Below are positions 24,417-32,576 of a stretch of 53,638 nt of DNA, one piece after another. The first letter of the stretch is position 1, and every line of letters begins with the position of its first letter. Origin of the DNA: Rhizobiales bacterium CCH10-E5. Lineage in GTDB: Bacteria; Pseudomonadota; Alphaproteobacteria; Rhizobiales; Beijerinckiaceae. The notes under the pieces were generated by a model. The model was not told where the DNA came from. It did no database searches and saw only the letters and a list, made by a program, of their open reading frames with translations. The position numbers were made by a program, and so were the translations under genes. The stretch is from NCBI GenBank assembly GCA_001556125.1, contig LSIG01000041.1, positions 1 to 53,638 of the forward strand, read 5' to 3'.

Positions 24417-25391
24417 ATGGATAAGTTGGCGAAGCTCCCGATCTTTCTCAATCTCGCGTCAAAGCGCGCCGTCGTCGTCGGCAGCGGCAATGGTGCTCTC
24501 TGGAAGGTGCGATTGCTGGCTGCGGCTGGAGCCGAGGTTGCCGTTTTCGCTCCTGCGCCGAGTGACGGCATGCTGGCCTTGGCGGCGCAGGCCAGCAGCC
24601 GGATCACGTTTCATCGTCGCGCGTGGTGCACTGCCGATTTCGCGGATGTCGCGGTCGCTCTGCTCGAGCCGTCGGGAGACCAAGCCGAGATCGAGCAGTT
24701 TCGTAGGCAGGCCCGGTCCGCGGGAGCGCTGGTCAATGTCATCGATACTCCCGAAGCCTGCGATTTCCAGTTCGGGACGATCGTCAATCGGTCTCCTGTG
24801 ATCATCGGCATCTCGACTGACGGCGCCTCTCCAATCCTTGGCCAGGCCCTGAGGCGACGCATCGAGGCGATCCTCCCTTGCGAGATCGGCTCTTGGGCAC
24901 GGGCCGCCAAGCGATTTCGGGCGCATCTGGCGGAGAGGCTTCCAGGCCGAATCGAACGCCGGGCATTTTGGGAACGGTTCGTCGACCTCGTGCTGGCGGG
25001 TCGGGGCACGGAAGGCTCGATTGCCCGGCTTGAGGCGATCGTCAATGAGATCCACGCTGACTTACCACACAAGGAACGTGACGCCGTCACTTCAGTCGTT
25101 GTCCTGACGGTGGATCCCGCTGATCCGGGGGAATTGACGCTGTCGGAGGTGCGCACCCTGCAGGCGGCAGATATGATCGTGCATGATAGAGCGATCACCG
25201 AACCGGTGTTGGAACTTGGGCGTCGCGAAGCAACTCGCGTTGCTGTGTTGAACGACGCTCAAGCCGCTAGGTCGCTTAGCCGTCTCGCCTCGGGAACCTC
25301 ACTCAGAATCGTCCACCTTCGCTCCAGGAGAACCTGCGATGCGATCGGATCGGCAAGCGACGACAGAGCACCGATAGGCCACCTATCGTAG
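24417..25391 (+). CDS. cysG: Precorrin-2 dehydrogenase/ferrochelatase (CysG N-terminal type) with degenerate SUMT part
   Basis: A 324-residue protein. Residues 1-210 follow the CysG-B/Met8 pattern: MDKLAKLPIFLNLASKRAVVVGSGNGALWKVRLL (NAD loop), VNVIDTPEACDFQFGTIVNRSPVIIGISTDGASPILGQALRRRIEAILP. It oxidises precorrin-2 and inserts iron to make the siroheme that the nitrite reductase needs. From about 225 it turns into a short SUMT-like tail (VVLTVDPADPGELTLSEVRTLQAADMIVHD) where the usual VGAGPGDP glycines are lost and some 150 residues are missing, so methyltransferase activity is unlikely and uroporphyrinogen methylation must come from elsewhere. Its 3' end overlaps the convergent gene by 133 bp. 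Confidence 0.8.
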   Translation: MDKLAKLPIFLNLASKRAVVVGSGNGALWKVRLLAAAGAEVAVFAPAPSDGMLALAAQASSRITFHRRAWCTADFADVAVALLEPSGDQAEIEQFRRQARSAGALVNVIDTPEACDFQFGTIVNRSPVIIGISTDGASPILGQALRRRIEAILPCEIGSWARAAKRFRAHLAERLPGRIERRAFWERFVDLVLAGRGTEGSIARLEAIVNEIHADLPHKERDAVTSVVVLTVDPADPGELTLSEVRTLQAADMIVHDRAITEPVLELGRREATRVAVLNDAQAARSLSRLASGTSLRIVHLRSRRTCDAIGSASDDRAPIGHLS

Positions 25392-26275
25392 CTGCCCGGT
25401 GCCGGTCTGCGCGAATGGCTGACAAAAGAGCGCGCCGACCTGAGCCTCGCGGTGCCTGGACCTCTTAGCTTAACGAGGCGTTGTTTTAGTCGACGCGCGG
25501 CCGCGACTATCACGGCCAGCGCATCCACGGTGCCGTTGGCCTCGCCCTTCTCGAAATCGCCTTCCTGGCCCATTTGGTTGGTGACGTGGGCGAAGCAGAC
25601 GACTCGCTTGCCGCATGCCTGCGCGAAGGCATAGAGCGCGGCGGCTTCCATCTCGACGGCGAGCAGGCCGCGTGCGGTCATGGCGGCAATGGCGCGCTCC
25701 GTCTCCCGGAAAGGCGCGTCGGTCGTCCAGGTCGCGCCGCGCAGCACTGGCTCGCGCAATTCATCGAAGGCGCCCTCCAGCGCCGCTATTACACCGGTGT
25801 CGGCCTGGGCGAAGTCCGATGGCGAAAGGTAGTGGTAGCTCGTGCCTTCGTCGCGCAGGGCCTGTTCGATCAGGATGAAATAAGGAGGCTGCCGGACCGG
25901 CTGCAGTTGCCCGGACGAGGTCATGCTGATCAGGAGCCTGCAGCCGGCGGCGAAGAGCTGTTCCGCCACCAGCACGGCATAGGAGGCGCCAACGACGCAG
26001 CCGACGATTCCAAAATCGACGTCGCCTTCGACGAAGCGATCGAGCTCGCTGTGATAGCAGGCCCAGTCTCGATCAGCCGTTGCGCGTCCGTCCCGGCGCA
26101 AGCGTCGGACGAGATCGCCGTCGGGGTCGAGCACGCAGATCGCCGGCACCTCGCTCGCGGCCAGCCCTTTCTGGCGACGCGCTTCGCGCAGCAGGTTTCC
26201 CGGCTGGAAGGCGGATTCTTCGGCGTAGTGCTTGTTGGCCAGAATGGGCGCCGAGCGGTCGCGGGGTTCGGTCAT
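25259..26275 (-). CDS. Nucleoside phosphorylase family protein
   Basis: A 338-residue product starting MTEPRDRSAPILANKHYAEES. It carries the PNP/UDP phosphorylase pattern: GIVGCVVGASYAVLVAEQLFAAGCRLLISM (about 95-125), and the signature ARGLLAVEMEAAALYAFAQACGKRVVCFAHVTN (about 220-252), with the E-M-E ribose-binding motif. It should cleave or bind nucleosides or related thioribosides; substrate is not readable. Homology ends near residue 280, and the last 55 residues look like read-through into the convergent cysG-like gene, so the original stop may be lost. Start overlaps the methyltransferase stop by ATGA. Confidence 0.78.
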   Translation of the reverse strand: MTEPRDRSAPILANKHYAEESAFQPGNLLREARRQKGLAASEVPAICVLDPDGDLVRRLRRDGRATADRDWACYHSELDRFVEGDVDFGIVGCVVGASYAVLVAEQLFAAGCRLLISMTSSGQLQPVRQPPYFILIEQALRDEGTSYHYLSPSDFAQADTGVIAALEGAFDELREPVLRGATWTTDAPFRETERAIAAMTARGLLAVEMEAAALYAFAQACGKRVVCFAHVTNQMGQEGDFEKGEANGTVDALAVIVAAARRLKQRLVKLRGPGTARLRSARSFVSHSRRPAPGSYDRWPIGALSSLADPIASQVLLERRWTILSEVPEARRLSDLAA

Positions 26276-26916
26276 GGTTCCGCTGCCGCCGACGTCGGCG
26301 TCTTTCTGAACAGACACCAGATGAAGTCCTGACGATTCCCAACCGGCGTCACGTGCGTCTGCAACTTCTGGTCGATCAGGCGATAGCGCGGGCCAAGTTC
26401 CGCCTGCAGCAGTTCCGCCGAGTAGCGCCTGACGGGGAGCCCGCTGCATCGTTCGGGGCCGCTGAGTGCGAAGGGCGCGAGGATGACGTAGCCGCCGACG
26501 CTGACGCCTCGATCAAGCGTGCGAACATAGGCGACCCGGTCGGCGTCCTCGACGAGGAAGTGGAACACGGCGCGATCATGCCAGATCGAGAAGGCGTCCT
26601 TCGGAGGCTGCCAGGCGGTGACGTCCTGCGCGATCCAACTCACAAGCGCGGCGCGCTCGCCCAGGCGTTTACGTGCGACGGCGAGGCCGGCGTCGGCGAT
26701 GTCGAGCACGGTCACGGCCGAATGGCCGCGATCCAGCAACCGGTCGATCAGCACCGAGGCGCCGCCACCTATGTCGACGATGGGATCGTCCGTGCTCAGA
26801 CCGGTCTGCGCGATCATGTCGAGTGACGGCGTCGGGTCGTCCTGGAACCAACTGACCGTGTCGGCCGGCTTGGTCGTGTAGACGTCGTCCCAGTGGCTTC
26901 GTCGTGGGCTGGTCAT
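26272..26916 (-). CDS. SAM-dependent class I methyltransferase
   Basis: A 214-residue enzyme of the type annotated as trans-aconitate methyltransferase-like. It starts MTSPRRSHWDDVYTTKPADTVSWFQ, with the SAM-binding motif I IVDIGGGASVLIDRLLDRG (about 45-63), the acidic end of strand 2 VTVLDIAD, and a motif around WHDRAVFHFLVEDADRVAYV. The HWDxxYxxK...SWFQ opening is typical of a conserved group whose substrate is not established. It is the first gene of a two-gene minus-strand unit with the phosphorylase, which might act on the nucleoside-like product of methyl transfer. No direct nitrate link is visible. Confidence 0.82.
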   Translation of the reverse strand: MTSPRRSHWDDVYTTKPADTVSWFQDDPTPSLDMIAQTGLSTDDPIVDIGGGASVLIDRLLDRGHSAVTVLDIADAGLAVARKRLGERAALVSWIAQDVTAWQPPKDAFSIWHDRAVFHFLVEDADRVAYVRTLDRGVSVGGYVILAPFALSGPERCSGLPVRRYSAELLQAELGPRYRLIDQKLQTHVTPVGNRQDFIWCLFRKTPTSAAAEP

Positions 26917-26949
26917 CGCCGGCTCCCTGTCTTGCGGAGACCATAGGGT

Positions 26950-26979
26950 GGCCAGCCGGATTAATCGATCCGGCTGGCC
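26950..26979. terminator. Perfect 12-bp stem hairpin after the nar-linked gene run
   Basis: GGCCAGCCGGAT (26950-26961) and ATCCGGCTGGCC (26968-26979) pair perfectly around TAATCG. It lies about 150 bp downstream of the ABC ATPase stop (27128) on the minus strand and upstream of the methyltransferase gene. Neither strand has a clear U-tract, so it may act as an RNA-stability hairpin or a factor-dependent terminator rather than a classical terminator. Confidence 0.5.
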
Positions 26980-27127
26980 GCTTCGTGAGACGCCGTCAGC
27001 CGCGCGGGCGATCTACGCACGGAGCCCGAGGGCGTTGATAGAACCGATCGGCCGCGCGGCAATGCTGGCGCTCACTATGCACGACCACCCGATGTCGCAT
27101 CCATTAGGAGCGGTGCGAGCGACGTCA

Positions 27128-27856
27128 TCACGCTCGCGATGAAACCACCTCGACGATGCGGCCATCGCGCAGATGGACCATGCGGTCGAGGCGCGAGAAG
27201 ATTTTCTCGTCATGCGTCACGACGATGACCGCAGCGTCTCGTTCGATCGCGACCTGCTTCATCAGATCGATGACGATGGCGGCTCGTTCCGAATCGAGCG
27301 CTGCGGTCGGCTCGTCGGCGAGGATAATCCGCGGCTCGTTGGCGAGCGCGCGTGCGATCGCGACGCGCTGGGCCTCGCCGCCCGACAGCTTGGAGGGCAG
27401 CGCGTCGGCGCGGTGGTCGACCTGCAGATAGCCGAGCAGTTCCATGGCGCGGGCCTTGGCCCGCTCGGGGCTCTCGCCCATCAGGGCGCGAACGATCGCC
27501 ACGTTCTCCCAGGCCGAGAGGAACGGCAGCAGGTTGTGGAACTGGAAGATGAACCCGATCGTCTCGAGCCTCAGCCGCCTGAGATCGCCGATCAGCCATT
27601 TGCCGTCGAAGATCGCGCGGCCATCGAGACGGATGGCGCCGGAATCGGGCTCTGTGATGCAGCCGATGCAGTTGAGCAGCGTGCTCTTGCCCGATCCTGA
27701 GGGGCCGATCAGGCCGACGACCTCGCCGGTCCCGATCGTCAGATCGATGTCGATCAGTGCTGGCACCTTCGTCGGGCCGACGCCGAAGGTCTTCGATAGC
27801 TGTGCGATTTCGACGACGGGTCTCGGCGCGACGGCAGGTGTTGGCGCGGCAGTCAT
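27128..27856 (-). CDS. ABC exporter ATPase (MacB/LolD/DevA type)
   Basis: A 242-residue ATPase: Walker A GPSGSGKST (about residues 52-60), Q-loop FQFHNLLPFLSAWENV, signature LSGGEAQRVAIARALANEP, Walker B IILADEPTAALD and H-loop VIVVTHD. The type with 'FHNLLPFLSAWENV' and a FtsX-like partner belongs to type VII ABC systems that work by mechanotransmission or push substrates outward. It follows the permease gene by a base or two and is the last gene of the long minus-strand run. With the adaptor and permease it makes a DevBCA-like tripartite exporter whose substrate is unknown. Confidence 0.87.
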   Translation of the reverse strand: MTAAPTPAVAPRPVVEIAQLSKTFGVGPTKVPALIDIDLTIGTGEVVGLIGPSGSGKSTLLNCIGCITEPDSGAIRLDGRAIFDGKWLIGDLRRLRLETIGFIFQFHNLLPFLSAWENVAIVRALMGESPERAKARAMELLGYLQVDHRADALPSKLSGGEAQRVAIARALANEPRIILADEPTAALDSERAAIVIDLMKQVAIERDAAVIVVTHDEKIFSRLDRMVHLRDGRIVEVVSSRA

Positions 27857-27857
27857 A

Positions 27858-28994
27858 TCAGCCTCCGAGCGCCGACGCAGGATCGATCTTCAGCGCCGAG
27901 CGCACCCCGAAGACGCTGGCGATGAGACAAACCATGATGATGATGCCGAGCAGGATCGCCGTGTCGGAGGTCTCCAGCACCACGCGTCGCGGGAAGTAGT
28001 CCTTGGCCAGGCGGATCAGGGTCGCGCCGATGGCGAAGCCCACCAGCCCCATCGCCAGCGCCTGCTGCAGGATCAGCGAGACGATGACGCGATCGGGCGC
28101 ACCGATGAGCTTGAGCGTCGCGATCGCCTTCTTCTTGTCCATGGTCATCGTGTAGACGATCAGTCCGATCACCACCGTCGAGACGACCAGCAGGATCACC
28201 GCGAACAGGCCCAGCTGCCGCCTTGCGCGCTCGATCACCGAGCGCGTCAGAATCTCCTCCTGCTGGGCGGCCGTCATCGCGGTCAGATGTTTCCAGCGCG
28301 CGATCGAGCCGATGACGCCGTCCGGCGAGGCATCGGGGCGCATGCGCACGATGATGGCGCTGACCAGATCGCTCGACCCGCCGGCCGGTGCGTCGCGGGC
28401 CGTCTCCCGCCTGACTGCCGATGGATCGAACTGCCACTGGACGATCTGGGCGTCGCGCAAGGTCATCATCAGCACCGGATCGCCTCCCGAACTGGTGGCG
28501 TTCGCGGTCAGGCCGACGACGGTGAAATCGTCGCGGCCGATGCGGATGCGTTCGCCCAGTGCGAGGCCGGTCTTGCGATCGGCCACCACTTCCGAGCGCG
28601 ACTTCAGGATGGCGCGGCCTTCCTCGATTGCGACTTCGCTGCCGGGCCGCCCGATCTGGGCGCCGACGATCAAGACGCGCAGATTCGTGCCGCGATAGGG
28701 AAACTCGACGGTCTGGTAGACGACCGCGCCGGCCGCCGCCACGCCGGCATGGACGGCGATGGCGTCCCTCGTGTCCCGCGGCAGGCGCGAGCTCTCGGCA
28801 AAAGGGCCCCTTTTGCCCGCTTCGACGACCCAGGCATCGGCCCCCGCACTCCGGACCAAGCCGAGCGCCTCGGCAACCAGCCCGCGATAGATGCCGACCA
28901 TGCCCATGACGACGCCCAGCAGCAGGCTAAGGCCGACGCAGGTGAGGATGAACCGTCCAAGCCCATGCTGGACATCGCGCCAGGCGAGGTTCAT
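27858..28994 (-). CDS. FtsX/MacB-like ABC permease (DevC type)
   Basis: A 378-residue permease with an N-terminal membrane span (FILTCVGLSLLLGVVMGMVGIYRG), a large periplasmic domain (about 45-240), and three C-terminal spans characteristic of FtsX-fold permeases (AVILLVVSTVVIGLIVYTM; IVSLILQQALAMGLVGFAIGATLI; AILLGIIIMVCLIASVFGVRSAL). The KKKAIATLKLIGA segment between spans is the usual coupling region. It overlaps the adaptor gene stop by 4 bases and precedes the ATPase gene. Confidence 0.87.
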   Translation of the reverse strand: MNLAWRDVQHGLGRFILTCVGLSLLLGVVMGMVGIYRGLVAEALGLVRSAGADAWVVEAGKRGPFAESSRLPRDTRDAIAVHAGVAAAGAVVYQTVEFPYRGTNLRVLIVGAQIGRPGSEVAIEEGRAILKSRSEVVADRKTGLALGERIRIGRDDFTVVGLTANATSSGGDPVLMMTLRDAQIVQWQFDPSAVRRETARDAPAGGSSDLVSAIIVRMRPDASPDGVIGSIARWKHLTAMTAAQQEEILTRSVIERARRQLGLFAVILLVVSTVVIGLIVYTMTMDKKKAIATLKLIGAPDRVIVSLILQQALAMGLVGFAIGATLIRLAKDYFPRRVVLETSDTAILLGIIIMVCLIASVFGVRSALKIDPASALGG

Positions 28995-30160
28995 CGGCGG
29001 CTCTCGGAGGCCACCACCTTGCGCCCGACCGTGAATCCGTCCGCGGGCACAGAAACCACCGCACTCGCGCCGGCGGGAAGGCCCCCGGCGATCAGCACGC
29101 GGCCGTCGAGCAACCGGTCTCCGAGAGCGACGAGACGCCGGTGGAGCTTGCCGTCCTCGACGGTCCAGATCATGCCCGCACGACTATCGAAGCCGCTCAC
29201 GGCACGTAAGGGAACGAACAGACCCTCCGGGACGACCCGCTTGATGATCTCGATCTCGGCCTGCTCGCCGAGATAGCGGCCCTGATGTTCCGGCTCACAG
29301 GTCAGGCAGCGCACATAGACCCGGCGCTCCTCGGTGACGCGGTCGTTCTCCTGGTCGATCCGGACGATCTGCGCCTCGACGACGGTGTTCATCTCGGAGC
29401 GCAGCCGCACCAGCGCCTTCTGCCCGATCGCCAGACCACCCGACACGGCCTCGTCGATGAAGGCGCGCACCCAGACCGAGTTCGGTTCGATCAGCGTGAA
29501 GACCACCTCACCGACACCGGCGACAGCGCCGGCCTCCTTCAGACGCGACAGGATGCGCGCGCGAAAGGGCGCAATGAGCCGGTGCTGGTCGAGCAGGACC
29601 TGTTCGATGGTCAGCGCGGCGGCGACGTCGTCACGGGCCGCCTCGGCCACGCGGACCTCCGCTTTGGCAACGGCGAGATCGGCCTGCGCGAGCGTCTCGT
29701 TGGTCTGGGCTTCGTCGGCCTGCTCGCGCGAGACGCTGCCGCGATCGACGAGCGACTGGCGGCGCTGGTTAACCAGCACTCGTTGCTGGAGGTTGGCCTC
29801 CGACCGCTGCAACAGCGCCTGCGCCTTGGCCAGAGCCGCCTGCACCTGGAGCTTCGCCACTTCCGCCTTGGCGACGCGGGCGCGCTGCGAGCTGTCCTCG
29901 AGGGTGGCGAGCACCGTGCCTGCCGGGACGATCTCGCCCTGGTCGGCGGCGAGCTTCACGATCCTGCCCGCAACCTGGAAACCGATCCGGGACAGCACCT
30001 GCGCCTCGACGCTGCCCAGCCCGAAGACACGGATTTCGACATCGCGCTCGACCCGCGCGACGTCGACGGTGACGGGGCTCAACTTGCGGACATAGAGAAT
30101 GCCGGCCATCGCCATCGCGACGAGGAGCAGAACGGACGGCAGCGCGAGGCGCTTGGACAT
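28991..30160 (-). CDS. HlyD/RND-type periplasmic adaptor (DevB type)
   Basis: A 389-residue membrane-fusion protein. MSKRLALPSVLLLVAMAMAGILYVRKL is an N-terminal anchor, then a beta-barrel/lipoyl start (GRIVKLAADQGEIVPAGTVLATLED), a long coiled-coil hairpin (about residues 90-180, KAEVAKLQVQAALAKAQALL onward) and a second lipoyl half (LIAPFRARILSRLKEAGAVAGVGEVVFTLIEP). It should link the FtsX-like permease to the outer side. The frame starts earlier (30217), but the signal anchor begins at 30160. A 129-bp gap separates it from the DUF2478 gene, the widest in the run, so it may have its own promoter. Confidence 0.85.
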   Translation of the reverse strand: MSKRLALPSVLLLVAMAMAGILYVRKLSPVTVDVARVERDVEIRVFGLGSVEAQVLSRIGFQVAGRIVKLAADQGEIVPAGTVLATLEDSSQRARVAKAEVAKLQVQAALAKAQALLQRSEANLQQRVLVNQRRQSLVDRGSVSREQADEAQTNETLAQADLAVAKAEVRVAEAARDDVAAALTIEQVLLDQHRLIAPFRARILSRLKEAGAVAGVGEVVFTLIEPNSVWVRAFIDEAVSGGLAIGQKALVRLRSEMNTVVEAQIVRIDQENDRVTEERRVYVRCLTCEPEHQGRYLGEQAEIEIIKRVVPEGLFVPLRAVSGFDSRAGMIWTVEDGKLHRRLVALGDRLLDGRVLIAGGLPAGASAVVSVPADGFTVGRKVVASESRR

Positions 30161-30289
30161 GGACAGTTTCGATCTCGGAAGGGCGCGACGATCCGCAAGG
30201 CCTCGTTCAGCCAGCATCCATCACGGCAGCCTCACCTGCATTGCGCAGCGTCAATGACCGGACAGACAGAAGCGCGTTCGCTTTGATTG

Positions 30290-30877
30290 TCAGTGACGCG
30301 TCGAAATCGGCTGAGGCGTCTTGGCCGCAGGCTCCCGCACCTCGTCTGGGCGAAGGTCGAGGCCCAGCGCGTCATACAAGCTGGCCCCATCGGCCGTGAG
30401 TTGATCCAGGTTGATCTCTCGCGCCATCGCACCGGCGAAGAGGCGCCAGCTTTCGATGTTGCGCCAGGGTACGGCGATCAGAAGCGGCAGGCCGGCCTCG
30501 ATCGCCTCGGCGATCAGGGGGCGGAACCCCGCGCCCTCCGCTTCGGTCTTGCCGAACTTGTTCAAGATGACGAGGTCCGGCCCCGTGTCGAGCGCCGCCC
30601 GCACGATCTGCATCGCACCCAGCAGTTGACCGACATCCAAAGCGCAGCCGCGCGCCAGGGGACCGCGATCTTGTGAAATGCCGATCAGCTCACCACTCGA
30701 GAGCTCCTCGAGCACCATGTCGCAGCGCGACCGTCCCGGGCGCGCCGTGTTGTGCTGGACCAGCCCGGCGAGCCGAAAACCCCGCTCGATCAACGTCATG
30801 GCGACGTCGCGCAGGGCGCGGTCCGCCGTATCGCTGTCTGTATAGATCAAGGCCGTGATGGTGATGATGTCTGACAT
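30290..30877 (-). CDS. DUF2478 protein
   Basis: A 195-residue protein starting MSDIITITALIYTDSDTADRALRDVAMTLIERGFRLAGLVQ. It includes CDMVLEELSSGELIGISQDRGPLARGCALDVGQL and DLVILNKFGKTEAEGAGFRPLIAEAIEAGLPLLIAVPW, typical of DUF2478, a family related in fold to P-loop or THEP1-like proteins and often found near molybdate or nitrogen-metabolism genes. The Walker A glycine loop seems reduced (YTDSDTADRA), so nucleotide use is uncertain. Start 30877 chosen over 30949, which would run into the carbonic anhydrase gene. A role in molybdenum supply for NarG is speculative. Confidence 0.75.
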   Translation of the reverse strand: MSDIITITALIYTDSDTADRALRDVAMTLIERGFRLAGLVQHNTARPGRSRCDMVLEELSSGELIGISQDRGPLARGCALDVGQLLGAMQIVRAALDTGPDLVILNKFGKTEAEGAGFRPLIAEAIEAGLPLLIAVPWRNIESWRLFAGAMAREINLDQLTADGASLYDALGLDLRPDEVREPAAKTPQPISTRH

Positions 30878-30899
30878 CGGGGTCGCTCTTGTCTCGGGT

Positions 30900-31670
30900 T
30901 CAGCCATGACCGGGAGGGTGGAGACCGGCAGCCCTGCAGCAGGGCGCATCCGCGTGCTCGACCGCGGCGAGGTTTGCGAAGGCGTCCAGGGCCTGGCGCC
31001 TCAGTGCGCTCACGGCTTCGACGGGATGAAGGACGCGATGATCGATCGAGGGCAGCGCATCGCGTTGGTCGACCGACGATAGATGAGGACCGAGGTCACG
31101 CAGCAGGCCGTCCTCGATCGCATAGATCCAGCCATGGAGGTTCAGCTCCTGGCCGCGCGCCCACGCATTCTCGACGATCGGTGTCTGTGCGAGCCGGCGG
31201 ACCTGCATCTCAACGTTGATCTCGCACATCCGGTCAAGGCGGCATGCGTCATCCGGGATGAGCGCGAAGGTCTCACGGTGCTTGCGGTGGAGCATCGAGA
31301 TCGGCTGGAGCCAGTGGTCCAGCATGGAGCCGCGTTCCGTCACCAGCGCCCGCTGAACGCCGCCGCAGCCATAGTGGCCGCAGACGATGATGTGCTCGAC
31401 CCTCAATTGCTCGACGGCATATTCGATCACCGAGAGGATGTTCATGTCGCTGGTGTGGACGACATTGGCGATGTTGCGATGGACGAAGACCTCGCCGGGA
31501 TCGAGGCCGAGGACGTCGTTGGCCGTGATGCGGCTGTCCGAGCAGCCGATCCAGAGATAGCGCGGCGTCTGCTGCTCGGCCATGCGGCGGAAGAAATGGG
31601 GATCGGCCCGGGTCTTGGACTGAGCCCAGGTGACGTTGCGATCGAAGAGATGATCGAGCGTGCGCGACAT
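30900..31670 (-). CDS. Beta-class carbonic anhydrase
   Basis: A 256-residue enzyme with CSDSRI (zinc ligand C43, D45-R47 dyad), GEVFVHRNIANVV and HYGCGG (H99, C102), the complete beta-CA set. It interconverts CO2 and bicarbonate. The core ends near residue 205; the last 50 residues are Ala/Cys-rich and unlike family members. The start TGATG overlaps the hemerythrin stop by one base, so it belongs to the same transcript as the nar genes. A link to pH or bicarbonate during nitrate respiration is possible. Confidence 0.88.
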   Translation of the reverse strand: MSRTLDHLFDRNVTWAQSKTRADPHFFRRMAEQQTPRYLWIGCSDSRITANDVLGLDPGEVFVHRNIANVVHTSDMNILSVIEYAVEQLRVEHIIVCGHYGCGGVQRALVTERGSMLDHWLQPISMLHRKHRETFALIPDDACRLDRMCEINVEMQVRRLAQTPIVENAWARGQELNLHGWIYAIEDGLLRDLGPHLSSVDQRDALPSIDHRVLHPVEAVSALRRQALDAFANLAAVEHADAPCCRAAGLHPPGHG

Positions 31671-32236
31671 CAGGCGGCAGCCCCATGTCGGTCTTTCATG
31701 GTGGCGCTCATCGTCGCGAGGTCGCCCCGCGTGAGCCGAACGCGCGCGATTGCCAGCACGATCCCGTTTTCGGCCGCCAGGTGATGATGCTCGCTGGTCG
31801 CATAGGCCATCAGGAGCTTGCGTGCGGCGGACCCCAGCCTGATGGGCCCTGGGCCAGCCCGCTTGGTCAGAACTGTGATAATCGCCTCAATCATGGTGCG
31901 AAGTTGGCGATGATCAGCGACGAGCCGCGCCAGCGTCGCTCCCAGATCGTCTTCCAGCGGCGCGCGGCGAAGCAGGGAAGGAAAGAGGTCCTCCTCCTCG
32001 TCCCGGTGGTGCAGATTAACGTCGCGGCGAAGGTATGTGACGACGGCATCGGCTTCGGCGCGATCGACATATCCCTGCCGAGTGAAGCGGCGAAAGGCGT
32101 CACAAAGGCTGCGCTGCCGGGCATGATCGACCAGGATGTAGTCCAGCGGCGTATCGAGAAGCGCAGCCGGAATCGGATGGGCGAAGGTCTTGCCAGCGCC
32201 CTCTCCACCAGCGGCAGCTGCATCATCGATGGTCAT
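31670..32236 (-). CDS. Hemerythrin HHE domain protein
   Basis: A 188-residue protein with the di-iron helical bundle ligands: DYILVDHARQR (first His, about residue 34), NLHHRDEEEDLFPSLLRR (H-H-x-x-E, about 74-92), LVADHRQLRT and a later SEHHHLAAENGIVL. It should bind O2, NO or act in iron-sulphur repair like RIC/YtfE, to which its length and arrangement are close. It starts inside the 3' end of the 114-aa gene (14-bp overlap). It may protect or repair the Nar iron-sulphur clusters under nitrosative stress. Confidence 0.85.
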   Translation of the reverse strand: MTIDDAAAAGGEGAGKTFAHPIPAALLDTPLDYILVDHARQRSLCDAFRRFTRQGYVDRAEADAVVTYLRRDVNLHHRDEEEDLFPSLLRRAPLEDDLGATLARLVADHRQLRTMIEAIITVLTKRAGPGPIRLGSAARKLLMAYATSEHHHLAAENGIVLAIARVRLTRGDLATMSATMKDRHGAAA

Positions 32237-32567
32237 CGCAGCCCCCGGACCCGCATGAGCAGCCGCCGCTCGTCGCCGGAGCGGGAGCCGCGTCGCTCGC
32301 CAGAGCCCAGCGTAGCATCTTGCCGAGCACGACCCGGGCGGGATCATCGGCGCGCTCGATAGCGGTCATCAGCGCCAACCAGTCCTCGTCGCCTGCCTGC
32401 GCCGCGTAGCGGCGCGAGGCGTTGGCGACGTACTCGCCCGGCGTCTCGTCATGCTGGGCGCCCATTTCCTGGATCTGCGCGAGCAGCACGACATCGCCCA
32501 ATGCATCGAGCGCCACGGCCGCGTCGTTTTCGTCCGACAGCCGCGTCAGAAGGGCTCCGAGCTGCAT
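32223..32567 (-). CDS. Small nar-operon protein with Cys-rich tail, 114 aa
   Basis: A mainly helical protein (MQLGALLTRLSDENDAAVALDALGDVVLLAQI) whose last 12 residues, GGCSCGSGGCDDH, form a Gly/Cys metal-site-like tail. I do not recognise a family, but its position between a parvulin and a hemerythrin gene, with tight spacing and overlap, argues that it is genuine and part of the nar transcript. The tail could bind iron or another metal, or act as a chaperone handle for maturation. This is inference. Confidence 0.65.
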   Translation of the reverse strand: MQLGALLTRLSDENDAAVALDALGDVVLLAQIQEMGAQHDETPGEYVANASRRYAAQAGDEDWLALMTAIERADDPARVVLGKMLRWALASDAAPAPATSGGCSCGSGGCDDHR

Positions 32568-32576
32568 GGCAGGCTC

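Noticed and set aside
27444..29276. 610-residue plus-strand frame across the ABC exporter genes
   Set aside because: It runs opposite three genes with full ABC, FtsX and adaptor motifs.
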